A DNA stretch of 64,000 bases from Pseudomonas sp. NFIX28 (lineage in GTDB: Bacteria; Pseudomonadota; Gammaproteobacteria; Pseudomonadales; Pseudomonadaceae): contig NZ_FNPW01000003.1 in the NCBI RefSeq assembly GCF_900107395.1, positions 422,632 through 486,631 of the forward strand, written 5' to 3'. A program made the translations under genes and the position numbers. Shown in pieces: positions 27,733-40,088 of the stretch. Within the stretch, counting starts at the first letter, position 1, and the number at the start of each line of letters is the position of its first letter. Below the pieces are notes generated by a model, which saw only the letters and a list, made by a program, of their open reading frames with translations, had not been told where the DNA came from and did no database searches.

Positions 27733-28735
27733 AGAGGCGCTGTCCTCTGCCGTGGCCGTCGAAGGCCAATTGCAACACCTGGACCCGCAACTGATCGAAG
27801 TCGCCGGGCGCCTGAACCGCCAGCCGCCGCAAGTGGTGATGACCGTCGCCCGTGGCAGCTCCGACCATGCCGCCAGCTACTTCGCCTACCTGACCATGCA
27901 GCAACTGGGCTTCCCGGTCGCGTCCTTGCCGATGTCGGTGGTGACCATGCAACAGGCGCCGCTGCGGGTCAGCGGCCAGGCGGCATTCGCCTTTTCCCAG
28001 TCCGGGCAGAGCCCCGACCTGGTCAACAGCATGCGCCTGCTGCGTAAACGCGGGGCCTTGAGCGTGGCCATGGTCAATGCCCAGGACACTCCGCTGGAAG
28101 CCGCCAGCGAATTCTGCCTGCCGCTGCACGCCGGCGCCGAACGCAGCGTGGCGGCGACCAAGAGCTTTATCGCCACCCTCAGCGCCAGCGCCCGGCTGAT
28201 CGCCCACTGGAAACAGGACGCACAACTGCTGGAAGCCGGTCTCGCCCTGCCCCAGGGCCTGCGCGAAGCCGCGACCCAGGACTGGAGCCCTGCCGTCGAG
28301 GCCTTGCGCGATAGCCAACGGTTGATGGTGATCGGCCGTGGCGCCGGTTTCGCCATCGCCCAGGAAGCGGCGCTGAAACTCAAGGAAACCTCGGCGATCC
28401 AGGCCGAAGCCTTCAGCAGCGCGGAGGTCCGCCACGGCCCGATGGCGCTGATCGGCGACAACTACCCGCTGCTGGTATTCGCCCCACGGGGAGCGGAACA
28501 GGCCGGCCTGATCAGCCTCGCCGCCGACATGCGCCAGCACGGTGCCCGGGTGCTGCTGGCCGCGCCGGACGACATTGCCGAGCGCGACCTGACCCTGAGC
28601 CGGGCCGAACACCCGGTGCTCGATCCGATCCTGGCGATCCAGAGTTTCTACGGCATGGCCGCAAGCCTTGCCGAGGCCCGCGGCATGGACCCGGACCAGC
28701 CACGGCACCTGAGCAAAGTGACCCGCACCCACTGA
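27713..28735 (+). CDS. nagB-II: SIS-domain glucosamine-6-phosphate deaminase (NagB-II)
   Basis: 340 aa with two SIS sugar-isomerase domains (VARGSSDHAASYFAYL near 45 and VIGRGAGFAIAQEAALKLKETSAIQAEAFSSAEVRHGP near 205). It equals the isomerase half of GlmS without the glutaminase part. In Shewanella and other proteobacteria this NagB-II replaces the classical NagB and makes fructose-6-P and ammonia from GlcN-6-P. I prefer the TTG at 27713 because AGGAG lies 6 nt before it; ATG 27725 is the alternative. It overlaps nagA by 20 nt, implying translational coupling. Confidence 0.9.
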   Translation: MTSKMLEEALSSAVAVEGQLQHLDPQLIEVAGRLNRQPPQVVMTVARGSSDHAASYFAYLTMQQLGFPVASLPMSVVTMQQAPLRVSGQAAFAFSQSGQSPDLVNSMRLLRKRGALSVAMVNAQDTPLEAASEFCLPLHAGAERSVAATKSFIATLSASARLIAHWKQDAQLLEAGLALPQGLREAATQDWSPAVEALRDSQRLMVIGRGAGFAIAQEAALKLKETSAIQAEAFSSAEVRHGPMALIGDNYPLLVFAPRGAEQAGLISLAADMRQHGARVLLAAPDDIAERDLTLSRAEHPVLDPILAIQSFYGMAASLAEARGMDPDQPRHLSKVTRTH

Positions 28736-28765
28736 GCCTTTCCTTCAACGGATGAGTACTGCGCC

Positions 28766-31288
28766 ATGCACAACAACAATAAAGACCTGACGCTCGGCGC
28801 TCCCTTGAGCGGCCCGGTGCTCACCCTCGCCAAGGTTCCCGACCTGGTGTTTTCCAGCGGCGCCATGGGCGACGGGATCGCCATTGACCCGCTGAACAAC
28901 ACCCTGCACGCCCCTTGCGCCGGCGTGGTGGTGCATGCCGCCCGCACCGGCCACGCGGTGACCCTGCGCGCCGACAACGGCGCCGAACTGCTGCTGCACC
29001 TCGGCCTGGACACCGTCCAGCTGCAAGGCGAGGGTTTCTCCATGCTGGTGCAGGAAGGTGCCCGGGTCAGCAGCGGCCAGGCCCTGCTGCGCTTTGACCT
29101 CGACCAGGTCGCGCGCAACAGCAAAAGCCTGATCAGCCTGATGATCCTGACCAACGGCGAACAGTTCCAGACCCTGCCCATCACCCTGAAATCGGTGAAA
29201 GTCGGCGAACCGCTGCTGCATATCGTTCCGCGCGCCGCCAATGGCGCCCAGGCCGAAGAGCGCGACAACTCCACCGAAGAGGTCGACGGGCTGACCCGGG
29301 TCAATCATCGCGGAGGCCTGCACGCCCGGCCCGCCGCGCTGATACGCCAGACCGCCCAGGGCTTCAGCAGCAAGGCGCAGTTGCATTTCAACGGCAAGTC
29401 GGCACCATGCGACAGCCTGGTCAGCCTGATGGGGCTGGGGGTCGGCGAGCAGGACGAAGTGCGGGTCAGTTGCCAGGGCAAGGACTGCAAGGCCGCCCTG
29501 CTGGCGCTGCTGGACGCCCTCGCCACCCCGCTGGCCGAAGACGCCCATGCCGCGGCGCCAGCGGTGAAGACCGTCACACCCCGCCGCCCCGCCGAGGCCG
29601 GGGTGATCCAGGGTGTCTGCGCTGCCCCGGGGCTGGTTTGCGGGCCGCTGTTCCACCTGGCCGCCATGACCTTGCCCGAAGACAAGGGCGATCACTCGCC
29701 ACCGGAGCAATTGCAGGCGCTCGACCAGGCCCTGGACAAGGTGCGCAGCGACATTCGCGGCACCCTGGACCACGCCCGGCTACGCAAGGACCATCAGGAA
29801 GAAGCGATCTTCGCCGCCCACCTGGCCCTGCTCGAAGACCCGGCGCTACTGGACGCCGCGCGCCACAGCATCGCCCAGGGACGCGCCGCGACCCACGCCT
29901 GGAGCGATGCCATCGGCGAACAGTGCGAAATCCTGCTGCAACTGGGCAATGCCCTGCTCGCCGAGCGCGCCAATGACCTGCGCGACTTGCAACAACGGGT
30001 CTTGCGCGCCCTGCTCGGCGAGGCCTGGCATTACCAGTTGCCGGCCGGCGCCATAGTCGCGGCCCACGAGCTGACCCCGTCCGACCTGCTGCAACTGAGC
30101 GAGCAAGGCGCTGCCGGCCTGTGCATGGCCGCTGGCGGCGCCACCTCCCACGTGGCGATCCTGGCCCGCGGCAAGGGCCTGCCCTGCCTGGTGGCCCTGG
30201 GCTCGGAGCTTCTCGATGCGCCGCAAGGCCAGCAGGTGGTGCTGAATGCCGATCACGGTCGCCTGGAGTTGACGCCGGACAGCGCCCGCCTCGAACAAGT
30301 CCGGCAAAGCCATCTGCTCCGCCAGCAGCGCCGCGAACAACAACGGCAGCAGGCCCAGTTGCCGGCCAGGACCCTCGACGGCCAGGCGATCGAAGTCGCC
30401 GCCAATGTCGCCTCCAGCCAGGAAGCCCAGGACGCCCACGCCAACGGCGCCGACGGTGTCGGCCTGCTGCGTACCGAGTTTCTGTTTGTCGACCGGCATA
30501 CCGCCCCCGATGAGCAGGAGCAGCGCCAGGCGTATCAGGCCGTGCTCGATGCCATGGGCGACAAGTCGGTAATCATCCGCACCATAGACGTCGGCGGCGA
30601 CAAGCAACTGGACTACCTGCCGCTGCCGGTGGAGGCCAACCCGGTGCTGGGCTTGCGCGGCATTCGCCTGGCCCAGGCGCGCCCGGAATTGCTGGACCAG
30701 CAACTGCGGGCGCTGCTGCAAGTCAGCCCGCTGCAACGCTGCCGCATCCTGCTGCCGATGGTCAGCGAGCTCGACGAGCTGTTGCATATCCGCGAACGCA
30801 TCGATTGCCTGTGCGCCGAGCTGGGCATCGACCAGCGCCCGGAATTGGGAGTGATGATCGAAGTCCCGGCCGCCGCCTTGCTCGCCGAGCAACTGGCCGA
30901 ATACGCCGATTTCCTGTCCATCGGTACCAACGACCTGTCGCAATACACCCTGGCCATGGACCGCGACCACGCCGGCCTGGCCGCGCGGGTCGATGCACTG
31001 CACCCGGCGCTGCTGCGGCTGATCGCCCAGACCTGCGCCGGCGCGGCCAGGCATGGGCGCTGGGTCGGCGTATGCGGCGCCCTGGCTTCCGATCCGCTGG
31101 CGACGCCGGTGCTGATCGGCCTGGGGGTCAGCGAACTGTCGGTGAGCCCGCCACAAGTGGGTGAAATCAAGGAGCGGGTCCGCCAACTGGACGCCGCGCA
31201 ATGCCGGCGCCTCGGCCAGGACCTGCTGAACCTGAGCAGCGCCTCGGCGGTGCGCCATGCCTGCCACCAACACTGGCCCCTGAGCTGA
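28766..31288 (+). CDS. nagF: Fused PTS EIIA(Glc-type)-HPr-enzyme I for N-acetylglucosamine
   Basis: 840 aa triple fusion that carries phosphate from PEP to NagE. EIIA of the glucose type (about 10-150) has His78 in LLLHLGLDTV. HPr (about 170-260) has His186 in GLHARPAA. Enzyme I (about 280-835) has His462 in GGATSHVAILARG and the PEP-site motifs LLRTEFLF and SIGTNDLSQYTLAMDRD. All three phospho-histidines are present, so the chain looks complete and dedicated. It lies 30 nt after nagB-II and 26 nt before nagE. Confidence 0.95.
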   Translation: MHNNNKDLTLGAPLSGPVLTLAKVPDLVFSSGAMGDGIAIDPLNNTLHAPCAGVVVHAARTGHAVTLRADNGAELLLHLGLDTVQLQGEGFSMLVQEGARVSSGQALLRFDLDQVARNSKSLISLMILTNGEQFQTLPITLKSVKVGEPLLHIVPRAANGAQAEERDNSTEEVDGLTRVNHRGGLHARPAALIRQTAQGFSSKAQLHFNGKSAPCDSLVSLMGLGVGEQDEVRVSCQGKDCKAALLALLDALATPLAEDAHAAAPAVKTVTPRRPAEAGVIQGVCAAPGLVCGPLFHLAAMTLPEDKGDHSPPEQLQALDQALDKVRSDIRGTLDHARLRKDHQEEAIFAAHLALLEDPALLDAARHSIAQGRAATHAWSDAIGEQCEILLQLGNALLAERANDLRDLQQRVLRALLGEAWHYQLPAGAIVAAHELTPSDLLQLSEQGAAGLCMAAGGATSHVAILARGKGLPCLVALGSELLDAPQGQQVVLNADHGRLELTPDSARLEQVRQSHLLRQQRREQQRQQAQLPARTLDGQAIEVAANVASSQEAQDAHANGADGVGLLRTEFLFVDRHTAPDEQEQRQAYQAVLDAMGDKSVIIRTIDVGGDKQLDYLPLPVEANPVLGLRGIRLAQARPELLDQQLRALLQVSPLQRCRILLPMVSELDELLHIRERIDCLCAELGIDQRPELGVMIEVPAAALLAEQLAEYADFLSIGTNDLSQYTLAMDRDHAGLAARVDALHPALLRLIAQTCAGAARHGRWVGVCGALASDPLATPVLIGLGVSELSVSPPQVGEIKERVRQLDAAQCRRLGQDLLNLSSASAVRHACHQHWPLS

Positions 31289-31314
31289 ATAACAAGAACA
31301 CCGGGAGACACGCC

Positions 31315-33036
31315 ATGTACCAACTCTTCATCGAAGGCCTGCAGCGCCTGGGCCGCGCCCTGATGCTGCCGATCGCGATCCTGCCGATCGCCGGGCTGCT
31401 GCTGCGCCTGGGCGACACCGACCTGCTGAACATCGCGATCATCCACGATGCCGGCCAGACCATCTTCGCCAACCTGGCGCTGATCTTCGCCATCGGCATC
31501 GCCGTGGGCTTCGCCAAGGACAACAACGGCACTGCCGGCCTGGCCGGGGCCATTGGCTACCTGGTGATGGTCGCGACCCTCAAGGTGCTCGATGCCAGCA
31601 TCAACATGGGCATGCTCGCCGGGATCATCAGCGGCTTGCTGGCCGGTGCCCTGTACAACCGCTTCAAGGACATCAAGCTGCCGGAATACCTGGCGTTCTT
31701 TGGCGGACGGCGCTTTGTGCCGATCGTCACCGGCTTCAGCGCCGTCGGCCTGGGGGTGGTGTTCGGCCTGATCTGGCCGCCGATCCAGCACGGCATCAAC
31801 AGCTTCGGTGCTTTGCTGCTCGACAGCGGCAGCTTCGGCGCCTTCGTGTTCGGGGTGTTCAACCGTTTGCTGATCGTCACCGGCCTGCACCACATCCTCA
31901 ACAACATGGCCTGGTTCGTCTTCGGCAACTTCACCGACCCGACCACCGGTGCCCTGGTCACCGGGGATATCTCGCGCTACTTCGCCGGCGATCCCAAGGG
32001 CGGCCAGTTCATGACCGGCATGTTCCCGATGATGATCTTCGGCCTGCCCGCCGCCTGCCTGGCGATGTATCGCAACGCCTTGCCGGAGCGGCGCAAGGTG
32101 ATGGGCGGGATCCTGCTGTCGATGGCCCTGACCTCGGCCCTCACCGGGGTGACCGAGCCGGTGGAATTCGCCTTTATGTTCCTCGCTCCCTTCCTCTACC
32201 TGGTACACGCCCTGCTGACCGGCCTCGCCATGGGCCTGACCAACTTCCTCAATATTCACCTGGGCTTCACTTTCTCCGGTGGCGCCATCGACATGGCCCT
32301 GGGCTGGGGCAGGTCCACCAACGGCTGGCTGATATTTCCCGTAGGCCTGCTCTATGCGGTGATCTACTACACGGTCTTCGACTTCTGTATCCGTCGCTTC
32401 AACCTGAAGACCCCGGGTCGCGAAGACACCCCGGGCACCGAAAAGGCCGCCATGACCAACAATCAGCGGGCTGGGGCCTATATCCAGGCCCTGGGAGGCG
32501 CGGCCAACCTGATAACCGTCGGCGCCTGCACCACCCGCCTGCGCCTGGAGCTGGCCGACCGTAACAAGGCCTCGGACAGCGAGCTCAAGGCCCTGGGCGC
32601 CATGGCGGTGGTGCGCCCCGGCAAGGGCGGCAGCCTGCAGGTGGTGGTCGGCCCGCTGGCCGACAGCATCGCCGATGAAATTCGCCTGGCCATGCCCACC
32701 GGCGGCAAGCCTCTGGAGCAGCCAGGCCTTGCCGTCGCGCCCAGCGAAACACCGCCGGCGGTGAACATTGCGCCCCAGGAAGCGCTGAAATGGCTGGAGG
32801 CCTTCGGGGGCAGCGACAATGTGCTGCAACTGGACTGCGTCGCCATGACCCGCCTGCGGATTCAGCTGGGCGACAACAAGGCGCTTGCGGAATGCCAGCT
32901 GAAGAACCTCGGCTGCCAGGGTTACAGCCAGCTCGACGATGGCGTCTGGCACCTGCTGATCGGGGAAAAAGCCGCGAGCCTGGGCCAGGCGCTGGATACC
33001 CTGATCAACCGCAGCGAGGTCAGCGCAAAGGTCTGA
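31315..33036 (+). CDS. nagE: PTS N-acetylglucosamine permease EIIC-EIIB with a second, cysteine-less EIIB-like domain
   Basis: 573 aa. EIIC (about 1-370, ten or so membrane segments; LPIAILPIAGLLLRLGD, VTGLHHILNNMAWF, GVTEPVEFAFMFLAPFLY) transports GlcNAc. The first EIIB has phospho-Cys405 in TVGACTTRLRLEL. A linker leads to a second EIIB-like domain (about 490-565) where the aligned position is Ala510 in VAMTRLRIQL; a Cys lies two residues earlier (508). The EIIA partner is in NagF rather than fused as in E. coli NagE. ATG 31315 begins the conserved first helix. It is the last gene of the operon, before a strong terminator. Confidence 0.93.
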   Translation: MYQLFIEGLQRLGRALMLPIAILPIAGLLLRLGDTDLLNIAIIHDAGQTIFANLALIFAIGIAVGFAKDNNGTAGLAGAIGYLVMVATLKVLDASINMGMLAGIISGLLAGALYNRFKDIKLPEYLAFFGGRRFVPIVTGFSAVGLGVVFGLIWPPIQHGINSFGALLLDSGSFGAFVFGVFNRLLIVTGLHHILNNMAWFVFGNFTDPTTGALVTGDISRYFAGDPKGGQFMTGMFPMMIFGLPAACLAMYRNALPERRKVMGGILLSMALTSALTGVTEPVEFAFMFLAPFLYLVHALLTGLAMGLTNFLNIHLGFTFSGGAIDMALGWGRSTNGWLIFPVGLLYAVIYYTVFDFCIRRFNLKTPGREDTPGTEKAAMTNNQRAGAYIQALGGAANLITVGACTTRLRLELADRNKASDSELKALGAMAVVRPGKGGSLQVVVGPLADSIADEIRLAMPTGGKPLEQPGLAVAPSETPPAVNIAPQEALKWLEAFGGSDNVLQLDCVAMTRLRIQLGDNKALAECQLKNLGCQGYSQLDDGVWHLLIGEKAASLGQALDTLINRSEVSAKV

Positions 33037-33080
33037 GGGGCGAGCCTGCTCGCAAATCGGACTCAACAACCAATGCACAA

Positions 33081-33119
33081 AAAAAGCCCGCTGACCGTTA
33101 CCGGTTCAGCGGGCTTTTT
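33081..33119. terminator. Bidirectional terminator between nagE and the YqfO-like gene
   Basis: AAAAAGCCCGCTGA (33081-33094) pairs with TCAGCGGGCTTTTT (33106-33119), 14 bp, with inner pairing CCG/CGG. T-runs follow on both strands, so it can end both nagE and the purL-yqfO unit. A lone REP-like half (GCGAGCCTGCTCGC) lies just upstream at about 33041-33054. Confidence 0.92.
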
Positions 33120-33132
33120 CATGGGCGGGGCC

Positions 33133-33444
33133 TTAGAAATCTTCCAGGCGCCAGACTTCATAAGCAGGCGTCTCGTAGGGATGGCTCTGCTTGAGGGCCA
33201 TCACCACGCTGCGGATCAAATCGTCGGCCACCACCAGCTCAACCTTCCATTCCTGCACCTGCTCGACCTGGCCAGTCTGCCCGAGAAACGGCTGGCTGCC
33301 GTCCAACGGGCGAAACTGACCTTGGCCCAACACCTGCCACGCGCAATGGTCATAAGCGCCGATCCGTCCGCCACCGGCGGCGAAAACAGCGTTCTTGACC
33401 ACATCCACGTGGCTGGGCGGGACGAAAAAACTGAGCTTGTACAC
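33133..33444 (-). CDS. YqfO/NIF3-insert-like small protein
   Basis: 103 aa (109 if the GTG at 33462 is used). It matches the CutA-like domain that is inserted in NIF3/YqfO proteins: VYKLSFFVPPSHVDVVKNAVFAAGGGRIGAYDHCAWQ and the C-terminal HPYETPAYEVWRLEDF. The stand-alone form is common in gammaproteobacteria; its function is unknown and it may bind metal. I favour the GTG at 33444, where the domain begins. The gene starts at the very end of purL, on the same strand, and is probably co-transcribed with it. Confidence 0.82.
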   Translation of the reverse strand: MYKLSFFVPPSHVDVVKNAVFAAGGGRIGAYDHCAWQVLGQGQFRPLDGSQPFLGQTGQVEQVQEWKVELVVADDLIRSVVMALKQSHPYETPAYEVWRLEDF

Positions 33445-33449
33445 AGGCT

Positions 33450-36400
33450 TTAGTTCACCCACACACGAGCGTTACGGAACATGCGCATCCACGCCGCATC
33501 TTCGTTCCACTCTTCCGGACGCCAGGAGTTCTGCACCGCGCGGAACACCCGCTCAGGGTGCGGCATCATGATGGTCACGCGACCATCGCGACTGGTCAGG
33601 CCAGTGATACCGCGCGGCGAGCCGTTCGGGTTGGCCGGGTAGCTTTCGGTGACCTTGCCGTGGTTGTCGATAAAGCGCAGGGCCACGCAACCGGACAGGT
33701 CGGCTTCGAGCAGGGCTTCCTCGCTTTCGAATTCCGCATGGCCTTCGCCGTGGGCGATGGCGATCGGCATACGCGAACCGGCCATGCCCTGCAGGAAGAT
33801 CGAGTTCGACTCCTGGACCTGGACCATTGCCACACGGGCCTCGAACTGCTCGGAACGGTTACGCACGAAGTGCGGCCAGAACTCGCTGCCCGGGATCAGC
33901 TCGTGCAGGTTGGACATCATCTGGCAACCGTTGCACACGCCCAGGGTGAAGGTGTCGTTGCGCTCGAAGAAGCCCTGGAAGGCGTCGCGGGCGCGGCTGT
34001 TGAACAGAGCCGACTTGGCCCAGCCCTCGCCGGCGCCGAGTACGTCGCCGTAGGAGAAGCCACCGCAGGCAACCATGCCCTTGAAGTCGTTCAGGTCGAC
34101 ACGACCGGCGAGGATGTCGCTCATGTGCACGTCGATTGCGTTGAAGCCGGCACGGTCGAACGCCGCGGCCATTTCCACCTGGCCGTTGACGCCCTGCTCA
34201 CGCAGCACGGCAACCTGGGGACGCACGCCTTTCTTGATGTAAGGCGCGGCGATGTCCTGGTTGACGTCGAAGCTCAGCTTGACGCTCAGGCCCGGGTTGT
34301 CTTCTTCCAGCAGGACGTCGAATTCCTGCTCGGCGCAGTCGGCGTTGTCGCGCAGGCGCTGGATCTGGTAGCTGGTTTCAGCCCACTGGCGCTGCAACAG
34401 GCGACGCTCACCGGCGAAGACGTTCTCGCCGTTGAAAGCAATGTTGATCTGGCCGTTGTTGACCGGCTGGCCAATCACCGCCACGCAGTCGCCCAGGCCG
34501 GCGGCGCTGAACTGTGCCAGCACGTCCGGGGTGGCGTCCTGGCGCACCTGGATCACCGCACCCAGTTCTTCGTTGAACAGGATGGCGGCGATATCGGCCG
34601 AGGTCTCGGCCAGGGCGTCGAGGTTCAGGTTCAGGCCGCAATGACCGGCGAAGGCCATTTCCACCACGCTGGCCAGCAGGCCGCCGTCGGAACGGTCGTG
34701 GTAAGCCAGCAGGTGACCGTCGGCGTTGAGGCCCTGGATCACCGCGAAGAAGGCCTTGAGGTCTTCGGCGTCATCGACGTCCGGAGCCTGCTTGCCGAGC
34801 TTGCCGTGCACCTGGGCGAGGATCGAGGCGCCCATACGGTTCTGGCCGCGACCGAGGTCGATCAGCACCAGGTCGGTGGTGCCCTTGTCCATGCGCAGTT
34901 GCGGGGTCAGGGTCTGGCGAATGTCCGCCACAGGCGCAAAACCGGTCACGATCAGCGACATCGGCGAGGTCACGGTTTTTTCTTCGCCGTTGTCGTTCCA
35001 GCGCGTGGCCATGGACATCGAGTCCTTGCCCACCGGAATGGTGATGCCCAGCTCAGGGCACAGCTCCATGCCGACCGCTTTCACGGTGTCGTACAGACGC
35101 GCGTCTTCGCCCGGGTGGCCGGCTGCGGACATCCAGTTCGCCGACAGCTTGATGTCGGAGATCTTGTTGATGCGCGAAGCGGCAATGTTGGTCAGGGTTT
35201 CGCCGATGGCCATGCGGCCCGACGCCGGGGCGTCCAGCAGAGCCAGCGGAGTGCGCTCGCCCATGGCCATGGCTTCACCGGTGTAGACGTCGAAGCTGGT
35301 GGCGGTGACGGCCACGTCGGCCACCGGAACCTGCCATGGGCCGACCATCTGGTCACGAGCCACCAGGCCGGTGATGGTGCGGTCGCCGATGGTGATCAGG
35401 AAGCTCTTGCTCGCGACGGCCGGGTGATGCAGGACGCGCTCGATGCTTTCGGCGAGGTCGAGGTTCGACGGATCGAAATCGTCGCCCAGCTCGGCTTCGC
35501 GAACCACCGAACGGTGCATGCGTGGCGCCTTGCCCAGCAACACTTCCAGTGGCATGTCCACCGGGTTGTTGCCGAAGTGGCTGTCGGTCACGGTCAGTTG
35601 CGGCTCGGCGGTGGCTTCACCGACGACGGCAAACGGGCAGCGCTCACGTTCGCAGATCGCCTTGAAGCGCTCGAAGTCGGCCGGGCCGACGGCCAGAACG
35701 TAGCGTTCCTGGGATTCGTTGCTCCAGATTTCGTGCGGGGCCATGCCCGGCTCGTCGTTTGGAATGTTGCGCAGTTCGAAACGGCCACCGCGGTCGCCGT
35801 CGTTGACCAGTTCCGGGAAGGCGTTGGACAGACCGCCCGCGCCGACGTCGTGGATGAAGCTGATCGGGTTCTTGTCGCCCAGCTGCCAGCAACGGTCGAT
35901 GACTTCCTGGCAACGACGTTCCATTTCCGGGTTTTCACGCTGAACGGAAGCGAAGTCCAGATCCGCCGAGCTGGTGCCGGTGGCCATGGAGGAAGCGGCG
36001 CCGCCGCCCAGGCCGATGAGCATCGCCGGGCCGCCGAGCACGATCAGCTTGGAGCCGACGACGATCTCGCCTTTCTTGACGTGTTCTTCGCGGATGTTGC
36101 CCATGCCGCCGGCCAGCATGATCGGCTTGTGGTAGCCACGAACCTCATCGCCGTGCGGGGTGGCAATCGACTGTTCGAAGGTACGGAAATAACCGGTCAG
36201 GGCCGGACGACCGAACTCGTTGTTGAACGCGGCGCCGCCCAGTGGGCCTTCGATCATGATGTCCAGCGCGGTGACAATGCGCTCAGGCTTGCCGTAAGGC
36301 ACTTCCCACGGTTGTTCGAAGCCCGGGATCTGCAGGTTGGATACGGTGAAGCCGGTCAGGCCGGCCTTTGGCTTGGCGCCACGACCGGTGGCGCCTTCGT

Positions 36401-37346
36401 CGCGGATCTCGCCGCCGGAACCAGTGGATGCGCCCGGGAACGGGGCGATCGCGGTCGGGTGGTTGTGCGTCTCGACCTTCATCAGGATATGCACCGGCTC
36501 CTGCACCGCGCCGTACTGGCGGGTTTCAGGGTTCGGGAAGAAGCGGCCGGCAACGTTGCCGACGATCACCGAGGCGTTGTCCTTGTAAGCCGACAGCACG
36601 CCTTCGTTGTGCATCTGATAGGTATTCTTGATCATGCCGAACAGGCTTTTTTCCTGGCTCTGGCCGTCGATATCCCAACTGGCGTTGAAGATCTTGTGGC
36701 GGCAGTGCTCGGAGTTGGCCTGGGCGAACATCATCAGTTCGATGTCGTGCGGGTTGCGCTTGAGGCCGTTGAAGGCGTTGACCAGGTAGTCGATCTCGTC
36801 TTCGGCCAGGGCCAGGCCCAGCTCGGTGTTGGCCTTTTCCAGCGCGGCACGGCCGCCACCGAGGATATCGATGGCAGTCAGCGGCTTCGGCTCGGCGTGG
36901 CTGAACAGGCCGGCAGCCTGCTCCAGGTTGCCCAGCACGATCTGGGTCATGCGGTCATGCAGCGCATCGGCGATCAGTTGCGCTTCGACGTCGCTGAATT
37001 CACCGGCTACGTAGAAGGCGATGCCGCGCTCCAGGCGCTGGATCTTGGCCAGGCCACAGTTGCGGGCGATATCGCTGGCCTTGCTCGACCATGGCGAGAT
37101 GGTGCCGAAACGCGGCAGCACCAGGAACAGACGGCCGGTAGGTTCTTGCACCGGTACGCTTGGGCCGTACTTCAGAAGGCGCGCAAGCACCTGCTGTTCG
37201 TCGCCGGTCAGGACGCCGGTAACTTCGGCGAAGTGAGCGAATTCAGCATACAGGCCACTGACAGCTGGAACCTTCTGGCTCAGTTGCTCAAGGAGTTTGC
37301 TGTGGCGAAAGGCAGAAAGGGCAGGAGCGCCGCGCAGGATCAACAT
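33450..37346 (-). CDS. purL: Phosphoribosylformylglycinamidine synthase (large, single-chain)
   Basis: 1298 aa, the full-length gammaproteobacterial form. PurL makes FGAM from FGAR, glutamine and ATP. It has an N-terminal PurS-like domain (1-150), a linker, two AIRS-like synthase halves ([36 protein letters not shown] in the first) and a C-terminal glutaminase with the nucleophile Cys in GVCNGCQMM and the HGEGH histidine. All parts are in one frame with no gap. It is divergent from mltF, as in other pseudomonads. Confidence 0.98.
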   Translation of the reverse strand: MLILRGAPALSAFRHSKLLEQLSQKVPAVSGLYAEFAHFAEVTGVLTGDEQQVLARLLKYGPSVPVQEPTGRLFLVLPRFGTISPWSSKASDIARNCGLAKIQRLERGIAFYVAGEFSDVEAQLIADALHDRMTQIVLGNLEQAAGLFSHAEPKPLTAIDILGGGRAALEKANTELGLALAEDEIDYLVNAFNGLKRNPHDIELMMFAQANSEHCRHKIFNASWDIDGQSQEKSLFGMIKNTYQMHNEGVLSAYKDNASVIVGNVAGRFFPNPETRQYGAVQEPVHILMKVETHNHPTAIAPFPGASTGSGGEIRDEGATGRGAKPKAGLTGFTVSNLQIPGFEQPWEVPYGKPERIVTALDIMIEGPLGGAAFNNEFGRPALTGYFRTFEQSIATPHGDEVRGYHKPIMLAGGMGNIREEHVKKGEIVVGSKLIVLGGPAMLIGLGGGAASSMATGTSSADLDFASVQRENPEMERRCQEVIDRCWQLGDKNPISFIHDVGAGGLSNAFPELVNDGDRGGRFELRNIPNDEPGMAPHEIWSNESQERYVLAVGPADFERFKAICERERCPFAVVGEATAEPQLTVTDSHFGNNPVDMPLEVLLGKAPRMHRSVVREAELGDDFDPSNLDLAESIERVLHHPAVASKSFLITIGDRTITGLVARDQMVGPWQVPVADVAVTATSFDVYTGEAMAMGERTPLALLDAPASGRMAIGETLTNIAASRINKISDIKLSANWMSAAGHPGEDARLYDTVKAVGMELCPELGITIPVGKDSMSMATRWNDNGEEKTVTSPMSLIVTGFAPVADIRQTLTPQLRMDKGTTDLVLIDLGRGQNRMGASILAQVHGKLGKQAPDVDDAEDLKAFFAVIQGLNADGHLLAYHDRSDGGLLASVVEMAFAGHCGLNLNLDALAETSADIAAILFNEELGAVIQVRQDATPDVLAQFSAAGLGDCVAVIGQPVNNGQINIAFNGENVFAGERRLLQRQWAETSYQIQRLRDNADCAEQEFDVLLEEDNPGLSVKLSFDVNQDIAAPYIKKGVRPQVAVLREQGVNGQVEMAAAFDRAGFNAIDVHMSDILAGRVDLNDFKGMVACGGFSYGDVLGAGEGWAKSALFNSRARDAFQGFFERNDTFTLGVCNGCQMMSNLHELIPGSEFWPHFVRNRSEQFEARVAMVQVQESNSIFLQGMAGSRMPIAIAHGEGHAEFESEEALLEADLSGCVALRFIDNHGKVTESYPANPNGSPRGITGLTSRDGRVTIMMPHPERVFRAVQNSWRPEEWNEDAAWMRMFRNARVWVN

Positions 37347-39093
<1,747 letters not shown>

Positions 39094-39099
39094 ACCGCC

Positions 39100-39201
39100 T
39101 GTAGCCGCTGCCGCAGGCTGCGATCGACCGGAGGTCGTGGCGATTCCAAGAACGCCGAAGCTCCTTCGGAGCTTGTCGCAGCCTTCGGCAGCGGCTACAG
39201 G
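39100..39201. repeat. REP doublet (GTAGCCGCTGCCG family) at a synteny break
   Basis: TGTAGCCGCTGCCGCAGGCTGCG at 39100 and the inverted CGCAGCCTTCGGCAGCGGCTACA near 39178-39200, with an inner hairpin GAAGCTC/GAGCTT. It fills the whole space between mltF and pdxJ, which converge and are not usual neighbours in P. aeruginosa. Confidence 0.88.
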
Positions 39202-39202
39202 G

Positions 39203-39946
39203 TCAAGCCTTGGCCGCCGCCAGGATCAGCGCCTTCATCTCTGCCACCGCGCCCTTGAAGCCGACGAACAGCGCGTGGGCCACCAGCGCATGGCCGATGT
39301 TCAACTCGTTGATGCCCTTGATCGCCGCGACCGCCTCGACGTTGTGGTAATGCAAGCCGTGGCCGGCATTGACGATCAGGCCCTGGCCCAGGCCGAAAGC
39401 CACGCCGTCGGCCACGCGCCGCAGTTCCTCGGCCACTTCGCTCGGGGTTTCGGCGTCGGCATAACGCCCGGTGTGCAGCTCGATGGCCGGTGCGCCCACG
39501 CGCCGGGAAGCAGCGATCTGCCGCTCATCGGCATCGATGAACAGCGACACTTCGGCGCCGATCTTCGACAGCCGTTCTACCGCCGCCCTGATCCGCGCCT
39601 CTTGCCCGGCGACATCCAGGCCGCCTTCGGTGGTCAGCTCCTGGCGGGTTTCCGGAACCAGGCAGATATGCGCCGGACGAATGCGCTCGGCGAACGCCAT
39701 CATCTCCTCGGTGACGCCCATCTCGAAATTCATCCGGGTTTGCAGCACATCCTTGAGCAGCAGCACGTCGCGCTCCTGGATATGCCGGCGGTCTTCGCGC
39801 AGGTGCACGGTGATACCGTCGGCCCCCGCCTCTTCCGCGTCCAGCGCCGCCTTGACCGGATCAGGGTAACGAGTGCCCCGGGCCTGACGCAGGGTGGCTA
39901 CGTGGTCGATATTCACGCCAAGAAGAATGCGATTGCTGGTGGTCAC
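39203..39946 (-). CDS. pdxJ: Pyridoxine 5'-phosphate synthase
   Basis: 247 aa TIM barrel that condenses 1-deoxyxylulose-5-P with amino-acetone phosphate to form pyridoxine-5-[50 protein letters not shown] is the conserved N-terminal active-site region. The start is the GTG at 39946, with AGGAG 7 nt before it. It is the last gene of the lepA-lepB-rnc-era-recO-pdxJ series. acpS, which follows pdxJ in many bacteria, is absent here, and a REP follows at once. Confidence 0.97.
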   Translation of the reverse strand: MTTSNRILLGVNIDHVATLRQARGTRYPDPVKAALDAEEAGADGITVHLREDRRHIQERDVLLLKDVLQTRMNFEMGVTEEMMAFAERIRPAHICLVPETRQELTTEGGLDVAGQEARIRAAVERLSKIGAEVSLFIDADERQIAASRRVGAPAIELHTGRYADAETPSEVAEELRRVADGVAFGLGQGLIVNAGHGLHYHNVEAVAAIKGINELNIGHALVAHALFVGFKGAVAEMKALILAAAKA

Positions 39947-40088
39947 GGAAGCGCTCCTGAGGAGTTAGAGATTCGGTGCACAGCATATAGTGTCCGCTGG
40001 CGAAAATAACTGCCGGCTTTCGTCCGCATGGCCCCCAGGGTCATGGCGGACTGGGCCAGGGTTCCAGCGTATTTCCGAAAGGGATCGG

